Assembly (NCBI GenBank): GCA_016779605.1
Contig: JADHNH010000021.1
Location: 1 to 40,915, forward strand
Length of the DNA: 40,915 nt
From: Nevskia sp.
GTDB lineage: Bacteria > Pseudomonadota > Gammaproteobacteria > Nevskiales > Nevskiaceae
Direction of reading: 5' to 3'
Part shown: piece after piece, positions 7,353 through 16,926 of the stretch
Numbering within the stretch: position 1 is the stretch's first letter
Layout: each line of letters opens with the position of its first letter
Position numbers and translations under genes: made by a program
The notes under the pieces: model-generated
Told to the model about the DNA's origin: nothing
Databases searched by the model: none
What the model saw: only the letters and a program-made list of their open reading frames with translations

Positions 7353-7862
7353 ATGATGCCGGACATGCCGCCGCCCGCTACCGAACCCCCGCAGGGTGCG
7401 AACGCGCTGCCGGACGTGGTTCCGGTCGAATCCATCGGCATCGCCGCCCTCGCGGCGCTGCTGGAACCCTACGGCCTCCACCTGCAACAGCTGCCGGCGG
7501 ACACCGCCATTCCGGGAAGCTATTGGGGCGCGCCGGAGGCCGGTCTCGTCGGCAACACGCTCTATCTGCGGCCGGATACGCCGGTGCACTCCGCACTGCA
7601 CGAGGCCTGCCATTTCATCTGCATGGACGAATCGCGCCGCGCAGCCCTGCACACCGACGCCGGCGGCACCGATACGGAAGAAAACGCCGTATGCTACCTG
7701 CAGGCGCTGCTGGCCGGCCGCCTGCCCGGCTATTCGCGCGAGCGGCTGTTCTGCGACATGGATGCCTGGGGATACCACTTCATCCTGGGCTCGGCACAGG
7801 CCTGGTTCGAGCGCGACTCGGACGATGCGCGGGCCTGGCTGCGCGGGCGCCGGCTGATCTGA
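7353..7862 (+). CDS. Putative small zinc metalloprotease-like protein (HExxH)
   Basis: This 169-residue protein has an HEACH motif at residues 83-87, preceded by a short helix (VHSALHEACHFICMD). A DTEENAVCYLQ helix about 22 residues further on supplies a Glu that could be the third zinc ligand, the arrangement of gluzincin-like minimal proteases. There is no signal peptide or membrane segment, so it is probably cytoplasmic. I do not recognise a named family. It is transcribed divergently from the monooxygenase. The first of two adjacent ATG codons is used, and either could be correct. Confidence 0.75.
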   Translation: MMPDMPPPATEPPQGANALPDVVPVESIGIAALAALLEPYGLHLQQLPADTAIPGSYWGAPEAGLVGNTLYLRPDTPVHSALHEACHFICMDESRRAALHTDAGGTDTEENAVCYLQALLAGRLPGYSRERLFCDMDAWGYHFILGSAQAWFERDSDDARAWLRGRRLI

Positions 7863-8046
7863 GCACGGGCACCGCCGCGTTGCGCCGGCACCGGCCGGAT
7901 CCTTGTCGCGGCCGGCAATACCCGCAGTCGTCCAGGCGATGCGGCATGACCGGCTATCGCCCCGCGTATGTTGTCCGGCCCGCCGGGCTTCCGGCCTTCC
8001 GCGGCTTTCCGCCAATGCCTGACGCCGATGCGAGGCGCCGCTGAAC

Positions 8047-8646
8047 GTGCGGCCTGTCTCTGCCGCCGTGCTGCGCGCCGCGCGGCCGCGGTTCCTCAGC
8101 CTCACCCTGGCCTGCGTGCTGGTCGGCATCGGCGCCGCCGTGCAGGCGCACGCGCCGGTGTCCGCCGCCGCATGCCTGCTGGTGCTGGCCGGCGCGCTGC
8201 TGGCGCATGCCAGCGTCAACCTGCTGAACGAATACGGCGACTTCCGCTCCGGCCTGGATTTCCGCACCGTGCGCACGCCGTTCAGCGGCGGCAGCGGCAG
8301 CCTGGTCGCGCTGCCCGAAGCGGCAGCGGCGGCGCGGAACGCGGGACTGGCGGCGCTCGCGGCGAGCGCCGCCATCGGCCTGTACTTCGTCGCGGTGCGT
8401 GGGATGGGGCTGCTGCCGATCGGGCTCGCCGGAGTATTGCTGGTGGCCGCCTATACGCCGTTCGTCACGCGCCATCCCCTGTTGTGCCTGCTGGCGCCGG
8501 GCCTGGGCGTCGGCCCGCTGATGGTGATGGGCACCGCCTACGCGCTCGGCGGGCACTATTCCTGGACCGCCGTGACGGCCTCGTTGCCGCCGCTGTTCCT
8601 GGGCAGCGAGCTGCTGCTGGAGGCGGGCGCCTTGCTGCTGCGCTGA
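8047..8646 (+). CDS. UbiA/MenA-like prenyltransferase, C-terminally truncated
   Basis: UbiA-family enzymes attach polyprenyl chains to aromatic rings in quinone synthesis. The 199 residues show the N-terminal half: AARPRFLSLTLACVLVG, the first Asp-rich motif region NEYGDFRSGLD (61-71), a TPFSGGSG loop and several membrane helices through PLLCLLAPGLGVGPLMVMG. The family is normally about 290-300 residues with a second Asp-rich motif (NQFPDxxAD in the MenA-like branch). Here the frame ends in ELLLEAGALLLR just where that motif should begin, and none of the three plus-strand frames downstream carries it. I read this as a deletion derivative and probably a non-functional gene. The start is a GTG, the first possible in frame. 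Confidence 0.7.
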   Translation: MRPVSAAVLRAARPRFLSLTLACVLVGIGAAVQAHAPVSAAACLLVLAGALLAHASVNLLNEYGDFRSGLDFRTVRTPFSGGSGSLVALPEAAAAARNAGLAALAASAAIGLYFVAVRGMGLLPIGLAGVLLVAAYTPFVTRHPLLCLLAPGLGVGPLMVMGTAYALGGHYSWTAVTASLPPLFLGSELLLEAGALLLR

Positions 8647-8772
8647 CCGCGGCCGGACGGCCAGCGGCCCGCCGTTCAGGAACCGTTCAGCCTCGTTGCG
8701 CCATGCTTTTCATGCGGCCGCGCTCCCCCCATCAACGCGGCCCATCCCCGCTGCGCTTCCCCCGGCGCAGCC

Positions 8773-8802
8773 GCCGCCCGGTTTTCCCCCGAACCGGGCG
8801 GC
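8773..8802 (+). terminator. Hairpin terminator between convergent prenyltransferase fragment and gpmA
   Basis: An 11-base perfect stem (8773-8783 with 8792-8802) encloses an eight-base loop, and ATCTTTAT follows on the plus strand. The U-tract is weak, so a rho-independent role is likely but not certain. It could also serve gpmA on the minus strand, 54 bases past its stop. The rest of 8647-8855 shows no gene. Confidence 0.55.
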
Positions 8803-8855
8803 ATCTTTATGTCCAGATCGTGCAGCGACGGGACGATCCAGCCGCTGGACAATCC

Positions 8856-9608
8856 TCAGCCCCTGGCCTTGGCCTGGTTCGCCACCGCCTCGGCGGCACG
8901 CTTGGCCGCTTCCGGATCGCCCAGGTAGCGGAAGCTCTTCACTTCCAGCCGCTCGTCCAGGTCGAAGCGCAGCGGGATGCCGGTGGGAATGTTCAGCTCG
9001 ACGATCTCGGCCTCGGACACCTTGTTCAGGAACTTGTACAGCGCGCGCAGCGAATTGCCGTGCGCGGCCACCAGCACGGTCTGGCCGGCCTTGAGCTGCG
9101 GGGCGATGGCGTCGTGCCAGTACGGCAGCACGCGGTCCAGCGTGGTGGCGAGCGATTCGGTGGACGGCAGCACGCGCGCGTCCAGGCCGGCATAGCGCGG
9201 GTCGCGCGCCGGGTGGCCGGCGTCGCCCGGGTCCATCGGCGGCGGCGGCACGTCGTAGCTGCGGCGCCACAGCTTGACCTGCGCCTCGCCGTGGCGGGCG
9301 GCGGTTTCGGCCTTGTCCAGGCCCTGCAGCGCGCCGTAGTGGCGCTCGTTGAGCCGCCAGGTGTTGTGCACGGGTATCCACATGCGGTCCATCGCGTCCA
9401 GCGCCAGCCACAGGGTGCGGATGGCGCGCTTGAGCACCGAGGTGTGCGCCACGTCGAACGCCAGACCTTCGGCCTTCATCAGCTCGCCGGCGGCGCGGGC
9501 CTGGGCGCGGCCGTTGTCGGTGATGTCCACGTCCACCCAGCCGGTGAAGCGGTTGTCCAGGTTCCACTGGCTTTCGCCGTGGCGCAGCAGCACGAGGGTA
9601 TGGGTCAT
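8856..9608 (-). CDS. gpmA: 2,3-bisphosphoglycerate-dependent phosphoglycerate mutase
   Basis: GpmA interconverts 3- and 2-phosphoglycerate in glycolysis and gluconeogenesis through a phosphohistidine. The 250-residue protein (family 230-250) starts [16 protein letters not shown], with the catalytic His10 in RHGE. It continues with [10 protein letters not shown] and the second catalytic His region [14 protein letters not shown]. Nothing is missing. It lies 51 bases downstream of the CoA-transferase B subunit start-to-stop boundary on the same strand, so it might be co-transcribed, though a functional link is not obvious. Confidence 0.96.
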   Translation of the reverse strand: MTHTLVLLRHGESQWNLDNRFTGWVDVDITDNGRAQARAAGELMKAEGLAFDVAHTSVLKRAIRTLWLALDAMDRMWIPVHNTWRLNERHYGALQGLDKAETAARHGEAQVKLWRRSYDVPPPPMDPGDAGHPARDPRYAGLDARVLPSTESLATTLDRVLPYWHDAIAPQLKAGQTVLVAAHGNSLRALYKFLNKVSEAEIVELNIPTGIPLRFDLDERLEVKSFRYLGDPEAAKRAAEAVANQAKARG

Positions 9609-9659
9609 GTCGGATCAGCGGTTGGTTGGATGGGGGTCGGAGTCGGGGCCGGTTGGGGT

Positions 9660-10289
9660 TCAGGTTCGCACGAAGCAGCCGGTGCGCATGCGCATTTCGT
9701 CGGCGGAGACGCCGGCGGCCAGCTCGACCAGCTCCAGGCCGCGCTCGCCGACGTCGAGCACGCCGAGCTCGGTGATGATACGGTCAACCACGCGCAGGCC
9801 GGTGAGCGGCAGCGTGCACTTGGGCAGGATCTTGAACTCGCCGCCCTTGGCGGTGTGCTCCATCAGCACCACCACGCGCCTGACGCCGGCCACCAGGTCC
9901 ATGGCGCCGCCCATGCCCTTGACCATCTTGCCGGGGATCATCCAGTTGGCGAGGTCGCCTTTTTCCGACACCTGCATGGCGCCCAGGATGGACAGGTCGA
10001 CGTGGCCGCCGCGGATCATGGCGAACGATTCGGCGCTGCTGAAATAGGCCGCGCCGGGCACCGCGGTGATGGTCTGCTTGCCGGCGTTGATCAGGTCGGC
10101 GTCCACCTCGGCCTCGGTGGGAAACGGGCCGATGCCGAGCAGGCCGTTTTCGCTCTGCAGCCAGACGTCCATGCCGGGCGGGACGAAGCTCGCCACCAGG
10201 GCCGGCAGGCCGATGCCCAGGTTCACGTAGAAGCCATCGCGCAGCTCGCCCGCGGCGCGCCGCGCCATCTCGTCCCTGGACCAGGCCAT
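9660..10289 (-). CDS. scoB: 3-oxoacid CoA-transferase subunit B
   Basis: Subunit B carries the catalytic glutamate that forms the CoA thioester intermediate. Here it is Glu47 in [11 protein letters not shown]. The 209-residue protein also shows [12 protein letters not shown] and [23 protein letters not shown], all typical of succinyl-CoA:acetoacetate transferases. The ATG at 10289 shares one base with the scoA stop (TGATG), so the two subunits are translationally coupled and should be made in equal amount. Substrate is most likely acetoacetate, given the HMG-CoA lyase upstream, though other 3-oxoacids cannot be excluded. Confidence 0.95.
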   Translation of the reverse strand: MAWSRDEMARRAAGELRDGFYVNLGIGLPALVASFVPPGMDVWLQSENGLLGIGPFPTEAEVDADLINAGKQTITAVPGAAYFSSAESFAMIRGGHVDLSILGAMQVSEKGDLANWMIPGKMVKGMGGAMDLVAGVRRVVVLMEHTAKGGEFKILPKCTLPLTGLRVVDRIITELGVLDVGERGLELVELAAGVSADEMRMRTGCFVRT

Positions 10290-11002
10290 CACGCCCTCCT
10301 GACGGTGCGCTGCTCGATGCGCTTTTCCGGGTGCGGGTTGTGCACCAGGCGGTTGACGTAAATCCCCGGCGTGTGGATCGAGTCGGCGTCGAGCGCGCCC
10401 AGCGGCACCACCTCCTCGGCCTCGGCCACGCACAGGCGGCTGGCGGCGGCGATCATCGGGTTGAAGTTGCGCGCGGTCTTGCGGTACACGAGGTTGCCGG
10501 CAGTGTCCGCCTTCCAGGCCTTCACCAGCGAAACGTCGGCGCGCAGCGCGCGCTCCATCACGTACCACTCCGGCTCGCCCTCGAGCCCCGGGAACTGCCG
10601 CGTCTCCTTGCCCTCGGCGACCACGGTGCCGTAGCCGGTCTTGGTGAAAAACGCCGGGATGCCGGCGCCGCCGGCGCGCAGCTTCTCGGCCAGGGTGCCC
10701 TGCGGGGTGAACTCCAGCTCCAGCTCGCCGGCCAGGTACTGCCGCTCGAACTCGTCGTTGTCGCCGACGTAGGACGAGATCATCTTTCGCACCTGGCGCG
10801 TTTCCAGCAGCACGCCCAGGCCGAAGCCGTCCACGCCGGCGTTGTTGCTGATCACGGTGAGGCCCTTGGCGCCGCTGTCGCGCAGCGCCTCGATCAGCGC
10901 CTCGGGGATGCCGCACAGGCCGAAGCCGCCCACCGCCAGCGTCATGCCGTCGGCGACGATGCCTTCCAGCGCCGCACGCGCGTTCGGATAGAGTTTGTTC
11001 AC
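10289..11002 (-). CDS. scoA: 3-oxoacid CoA-transferase subunit A
   Basis: Subunit A binds CoA and pairs with subunit B to activate acetoacetate with succinyl-CoA. The 237-residue protein has the family signature [10 protein letters not shown] at residues 25-34, followed by the [13 protein letters not shown] region and FFTKTGYGT. It sits 96 bases downstream of the HMG-CoA lyase gene. The chemistry is sequential: the lyase releases acetoacetate, which this enzyme re-activates to acetoacetyl-CoA. Confidence 0.95.
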   Translation of the reverse strand: MNKLYPNARAALEGIVADGMTLAVGGFGLCGIPEALIEALRDSGAKGLTVISNNAGVDGFGLGVLLETRQVRKMISSYVGDNDEFERQYLAGELELEFTPQGTLAEKLRAGGAGIPAFFTKTGYGTVVAEGKETRQFPGLEGEPEWYVMERALRADVSLVKAWKADTAGNLVYRKTARNFNPMIAAASRLCVAEAEEVVPLGALDADSIHTPGIYVNRLVHNPHPEKRIEQRTVRRA

Positions 11003-11098
11003 CTCGAGATCATCCCTTGTGGCTTGCGCCTGCGCGACGTCGGTGGCCCGGCGCGGCCAGGATTATCGCTCCGCGGGGCGCCCGCCGAGGCACAGGTC

Positions 11099-11998
11099 TC
11101 AAAGCTTGCTGACCCTGCCCAGTTTACTCGCCGGCTCGCGGCCCAGCCGGTGCGAAATCCATTGCGCCGTCTCCACCAGCGCGGGCAGTTCCACGCCGGT
11201 GTCGAGCCCCATGCCGTGCAGCATGTACACCAGGTCCTCGGTGGCGACGTTGCCGCTGGCGCCGCGCGCATAGGGGCAGCCGCCGAGTCCGGCCACGCTG
11301 GCGTCGACGGTGCGCGCGCCCTCCTCGATGCAGGCGTAGATGTTGGCGAGCGCCTGCCCGCGGGTGTCGTGGAAATGCAGCGCCAGGCGTGCCATCGGCA
11401 CCTCGCCGGCCACCGCCCGCAGCATCGCGCGCGCCTTGGCCGGCGTGCCCACGCCGATGGTGTCGCCCAGCGAGATCTCGTCGCAGCCCATGCCGGCCAG
11501 CGCGGCGGACACCCGCACCACGTCGGCCACGCGCACCTCGCCCTGGTAGGGGCAGCCCAGCACGCAGGAAACGTAGCCGCGCAGGCGCAGGCCGGCCTGG
11601 CGCGCCCGCGCCACCACCGGCCGCAGCCGCTCCAGCGAGGCGGCGATGTCGCAGTTGATGTTGCGCAGATTGAACGCATCCGATGCGGCGGTGAACACGG
11701 CGACGTGGTCGGCGCCTGCCGCCACCGCGCGCTCCAGGCCCTGCACGTTGGGCACCAGCACGGGATAAGACACGCGCGGCGTGGGCCGCAGGCCGCCCAG
11801 CACCTCGGCGGCGTCGGCCATCTGCGGCACCCACTTGGGGCTGACGAAGCTGGTCGCCTCGATTTCCGGCAGGCCGCAGGCCGCCAGCCGCTCGATCAGC
11901 TCGATCTTCACCGGCGCGGGCACGCGCGCAGCCTCGTTCTGCAGGCCGTCGCGCGCGCCGACTTCGACGATCTTGATGTCCACGCGCTTATTGTCCAT
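11099..11998 (-). CDS. mvaB: Hydroxymethylglutaryl-CoA lyase
   Basis: The enzyme cleaves HMG-CoA to acetyl-CoA and acetoacetate, the last step of leucine degradation. The 299-residue TIM-barrel protein has the catalytic RDGLQNE near residues 16-22 and metal-binding LHFHDTRGQ (His208, His210). The active-site loop GGCPYARGASGN has catalytic Cys241. The ATG at 11998 is chosen because the family begins just before IVEVGARDGLQ; an in-frame upstream start would add 18 residues of low-complexity sequence. The upstream steps of leucine catabolism (liu genes) are not in the window. Confidence 0.95.
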   Translation of the reverse strand: MDNKRVDIKIVEVGARDGLQNEAARVPAPVKIELIERLAACGLPEIEATSFVSPKWVPQMADAAEVLGGLRPTPRVSYPVLVPNVQGLERAVAAGADHVAVFTAASDAFNLRNINCDIAASLERLRPVVARARQAGLRLRGYVSCVLGCPYQGEVRVADVVRVSAALAGMGCDEISLGDTIGVGTPAKARAMLRAVAGEVPMARLALHFHDTRGQALANIYACIEEGARTVDASVAGLGGCPYARGASGNVATEDLVYMLHGMGLDTGVELPALVETAQWISHRLGREPASKLGRVSKL

Positions 11999-12088
11999 GC
12001 GTGCGCGCGCCCGGCAGGCCGCGCCCGCCGCAGCCGCGAATTCCGGCCGCATTGGCTGTGCCCGCCGGTGCGGGCCGGCAAACCGGGA

Positions 12089-12991
12089 TCATTGGTCGGG
12101 TGCGCTGGTCTGGATCGACGACGCCGGCTCCTGCGCGTTGCCGCTGGTGACCTGCTTGGCGAACATCTCGATGTGGTTGACCACGTCGGCGTTGCCCTGG
12201 AAGCGGGTGGCCACGTCGGCGATCAGCCACCGGTGGTCCAGCTTGGGGTACAGCACCTTGTCCACCGTGCCGCCGGCGCGGCGCACCCGCTCGAACAGGT
12301 TGTTGGTGTTGCTGACCGCAACGGTTTCGTCCTTCTGGCCGTGCATCAGCAGCAGCGGCGGGTTGCGGCCGTCGACATGCTGCACCGGCTGGGTCTTTTC
12401 GTAATCCTCCGGCGGCCCGAACAGGTCGCGCAGGTCCGGGTCGGTCAGCGGCAGGAAGTCGTAGGGCCCGGCCAGGCCGATCATGCCGCGCAGCCAGGCG
12501 CGGTCGCCGCCGGCGCGCTTCATGAACTCCGGGTCCAGGGCCAGCATCGCCGCGTTGTAGGCGCCGGAAGAGTGGCCCATGACCACGATCTTGTCGGCGC
12601 TGCCGCCGTAGCCGGCGATGTTGGCGTGCGCCCAGGCCACCGCGTCGGCGGCGTCGTACAGGAAATCCGGGTAGCGCACCTGCGGATAGAGCCGCTGCCC
12701 GGGGATCACCACCACCATGCCGCGCGCGGCCAGCGCCTGGCCGACGAACTTGTAGTCCTCCTTGCGGCCCTCCTGCCAGCGCCCGCCGAAGAAGAACACC
12801 ACCACCGGCGCGCCGCTGGCGCCCTCGGGCGCGTAGACGTCGAGCTTCAGGCCGTTGCCGCCGAAGGCGACGTTGCTGGCCAGCGCGTAACCCGAATCGG
12901 GCGTGACGGCGTTCAGCACCTGCTGGCCGGAGCAGGCCGCGAGCCAGGCCAGCGCAAGCCAGCCGGCGACCCCCAGGAAGATTCTGCGCAC
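12089..12991 (-). CDS. Alpha/beta-hydrolase lipoprotein, carboxylesterase-like
   Basis: This 300-residue serine hydrolase has the nucleophile elbow GHSSG (Ser141), a probable Asp221 (HGQKDET) and His253 (LDHRW). The usual oxyanion HGG is FGG (VVVFFFGGRW, 64-72), as in bacterial carboxylesterases related to BD-FAE. With the GTG at 12991 as start, residues 1-20 form a lipoprotein signal ending LAAC, with Cys20 as the lipidation site. The nearest upstream ATG (13045) would put 18 extra residues before the signal. AGAGG lies about 11 bases before the GTG. It is divergent from lemA. The substrate is not predictable. Confidence 0.85.
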   Translation of the reverse strand: MRRIFLGVAGWLALAWLAACSGQQVLNAVTPDSGYALASNVAFGGNGLKLDVYAPEGASGAPVVVFFFGGRWQEGRKEDYKFVGQALAARGMVVVIPGQRLYPQVRYPDFLYDAADAVAWAHANIAGYGGSADKIVVMGHSSGAYNAAMLALDPEFMKRAGGDRAWLRGMIGLAGPYDFLPLTDPDLRDLFGPPEDYEKTQPVQHVDGRNPPLLLMHGQKDETVAVSNTNNLFERVRRAGGTVDKVLYPKLDHRWLIADVATRFQGNADVVNHIEMFAKQVTSGNAQEPASSIQTSAPDQ

Positions 12992-13141
12992 CGGGATTAT
13001 GACCTCTGCAATGGCAAGTGAAATGCTTTGAAAAAGCCACCGCATTGTATTGCAAGGCCGCGCGCGAATCCCACGCCGGGCAGCGGCAGGACTAAACTGG
13101 GGCGGTTCTTTGGCCGATGCCAAAGCGATCCGGGGGGACGC

Positions 13142-13714
13142 ATGCTGCTGCACGACCTGACCATCGCCGCGCTGGCGGCGCTGCTGGTGTATGCCGTGAT
13201 CATCTTCAACGGCCTGGTGATGCTCAAGAACGGCGTCACCAAGGCCTGGAGCAACATCGACGTGCTGCTCAAGCAGCGCCACGACGAGATCCCCAAGCTG
13301 GTCGAAGTGTGCAAGGCGCACATGCAGTTCGAGCGCGACACGCTGGAGCGCGTGATGCTGGCGCGTGCCGGCAGCCAGGCCGCGCGCTCCCGCGGCGACG
13401 TGCAGGCGGTGGCGCAGGCCGAAGGCGCGCTGCGCGGCGGCGTCGGCCGCATCGCCGCGACCGTCGAAGCCTACCCGGAGCTCAAGGCCAACCAGTCGAT
13501 CATGCAGCTGCTGGCGCGCATCACGGCGCTGGAAAACGCCATCAGCGACCGCCGCGAGTTCTACAACGAGTTCGTCAACAACAACAACATCCGCGTCGGC
13601 AGCTTTCCCGACGTGATCGTGGCGCGGTTGTTCGGCTTCCGCCCGGCGGTGCCGCTGGAGTTTCCGCCGGAGGACCTGCGCGACGTCGACGTGCGCGCGC
13701 TGTTCCGGGGGTAG
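13142..13714 (+). CDS. lemA: LemA family protein
   Basis: LemA proteins are small membrane-anchored helical-bundle proteins of uncertain role, often in envelope stress regions. The 190-residue protein starts with a membrane helix (LAALLVYAVIIFNGLVMLKNGV) then a long amphipathic bundle: WSNIDVLLKQRHDEIPKLVE, YPELKANQSIMQLL and ENAISDRREFYNEFVN. The ATG at 13142, after a G-rich ribosome site, gives the canonical topology; the frame is open 38 codons further upstream without support. Three bases separate it from the GIDE-domain gene, so the two form an operon. Confidence 0.93.
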   Translation: MLLHDLTIAALAALLVYAVIIFNGLVMLKNGVTKAWSNIDVLLKQRHDEIPKLVEVCKAHMQFERDTLERVMLARAGSQAARSRGDVQAVAQAEGALRGGVGRIAATVEAYPELKANQSIMQLLARITALENAISDRREFYNEFVNNNNIRVGSFPDVIVARLFGFRPAVPLEFPPEDLRDVDVRALFRG

Positions 13715-13717
13715 CCG

Positions 13718-14611
13718 GTGACCACGCCGATGGACGGCATCGACTGGGGCATGGCGGTCGGCGCCGGCCTGGGTGCCGCGGCCGCGCTGTGGGGCGGCTT
13801 TGCGCTCCTGCGCAGCGCCCGCCGCATCGAAGACCTGCCGGTTTCCCTGGTGCGCTCGGCGGCGCAAGGCACTGTGGAGCTGGAAGGGCGCGTCCGCGCG
13901 ATGCCGGGCCCCGCCATCGTCGCGCCGCTGTCCGGCGTGGATTGCGTGTGGTGGCGCTTCGAGGTGGAATGCCGGGACGAACGCGACAACTGGTACGCCG
14001 TCGACAGCGGCACTAGCGACGACCTGTTCCTGTTGAGCGACGTCACCGGCGACTGCATCGTCGATCCGGTCGGGGCCGAGGTGCTGCCCAGCCGCACGCG
14101 GCGCTGGCGCGGCACTTCGCGGCGCCCCGGCCGCGCGCCGCAGCCGGGGCTGGACACGCTGCTCAGCTTCGGCAGCTTCCGCTACCGCGAGCAGGTGCTG
14201 GCCAGCGGCGCCGACGTTTACGCGCAAGGCTGGTTCCGCACGCAGACCGCCGAGCATGAGCTCGACGAGACGCGCGAAATCTCGGCGGAGCTGGCGGACT
14301 GGAAAAAAAGCCCGGCCGATCTGCTGCGCCGCTTCGACGCCAACCACGACGGCCGCATCGACGCCGCCGAATGGGAAGCGGCCCGCGCGGCCGCCACTGC
14401 GGCCGTGCGGGCGCGCCTGGTGGAGCGCGCTGCCGACCCGGACCTGAACGTGCTGTGCAAGCCGCCGCACGGCAACGGCTTCCTGATCTCCACCCTGCCA
14501 CGGCCCAACCTGGCCGGGCGCCGCCGCTGGCAGGGTGCGGCCTGCCTGGCGCTGGCCGCCGCCGCCGCGGCGATCGCGCTGTACCTGCTGCACGCGCACC
14601 GGCTGCTCTGA
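13718..14611 (+). CDS. GIDE-domain membrane protein with an EF-hand insertion
   Basis: This 297-residue protein has a helix near residues 10-31 and another at about 276-292, flanking a soluble GIDE-type (MUL1 BAM-like) domain. Family-like pieces are VELEGRVRAMP, WWRFEVECRD and GAEVLPS. The eukaryotic homologue carries a C-terminal RING; none is present here. Residues 207-218 read DANHDGRIDAAE, a textbook calcium-binding EF-hand loop with acidic or Asn residues at 1, 3, 5, 9 and 12 and Gly at 6. Its position between the domain and the second helix suggests calcium sensing. The start is a GTG three bases after the lemA stop. Function of bacterial members is not established. Confidence 0.82.
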   Translation: MTTPMDGIDWGMAVGAGLGAAAALWGGFALLRSARRIEDLPVSLVRSAAQGTVELEGRVRAMPGPAIVAPLSGVDCVWWRFEVECRDERDNWYAVDSGTSDDLFLLSDVTGDCIVDPVGAEVLPSRTRRWRGTSRRPGRAPQPGLDTLLSFGSFRYREQVLASGADVYAQGWFRTQTAEHELDETREISAELADWKKSPADLLRRFDANHDGRIDAAEWEAARAAATAAVRARLVERAADPDLNVLCKPPHGNGFLISTLPRPNLAGRRRWQGAACLALAAAAAAIALYLLHAHRLL

Positions 14612-14701
14612 ACCGCGGCGCGGCGCCGGGCTCAAGACCGACTGGCCGGCGCGGCGCACCGCTGCAACAATAGCCCTTTGTACGACCGACCGTCCCGATC
14701 C

Positions 14702-16765
<2,064 letters not shown>

Positions 16766-16840
16766 GGGTCTGCCGCGGTTTCAGGGGGCCGACGCCTTGA
16801 CCCCCGGGGTGGCTGGAACGCCCCTCGCAACTTGCCAGGG

Positions 16841-16915
16841 AAGCTCTGGCTTATCAGAGCTTTCCGCTTGGGCCACGGCTGGCCCAAGCACTTTCAATGG
16901 CGCAAGCCATTGAAA
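16841..16915. terminator. Three consecutive hairpins between convergent prlC and the FecR-domain gene
   Basis: Three perfect, mutually distinct hairpins follow one another. Hairpin 1 pairs 16841-16848 with 16855-16862 (8-base stem, loop GCTTAT). Hairpin 2 pairs 16866-16875 with 16880-16889 (10-base stem, loop CGGC). Hairpin 3 pairs 16892-16901 with 16906-16915 (10-base stem, GNRA-type loop GCAA). Only three or two bases separate them. No T-run follows on either strand, so classic rho-independent termination is doubtful. A bidirectional transcription block or a mRNA 3'-end stabiliser fits the convergent position. Confidence 0.6.
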
Positions 16916-16926
16916 TGGAAGATTCC

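Noticed and set aside
5555-7441. A longer minus-strand frame covering the monooxygenase and pqqA leader
   Set aside because: It is antiphase to the clear monooxygenase frame, which carries all motifs, and would cross the divergent gene start.
8047-8855. A frameshift, not a deletion, in the UbiA-like gene
   Set aside because: None of the three plus-strand frames downstream contains the second Asp-rich motif or the remaining helices, so a simple frameshift cannot explain the loss.
7968-13021. Long plus-strand open frames (7968-10361 and 10331-13021)
   Set aside because: They overlap gpmA, scoAB, HMG-CoA lyase and the hydrolase in antisense, and their translations are His/Gln/Arg-rich without motifs.
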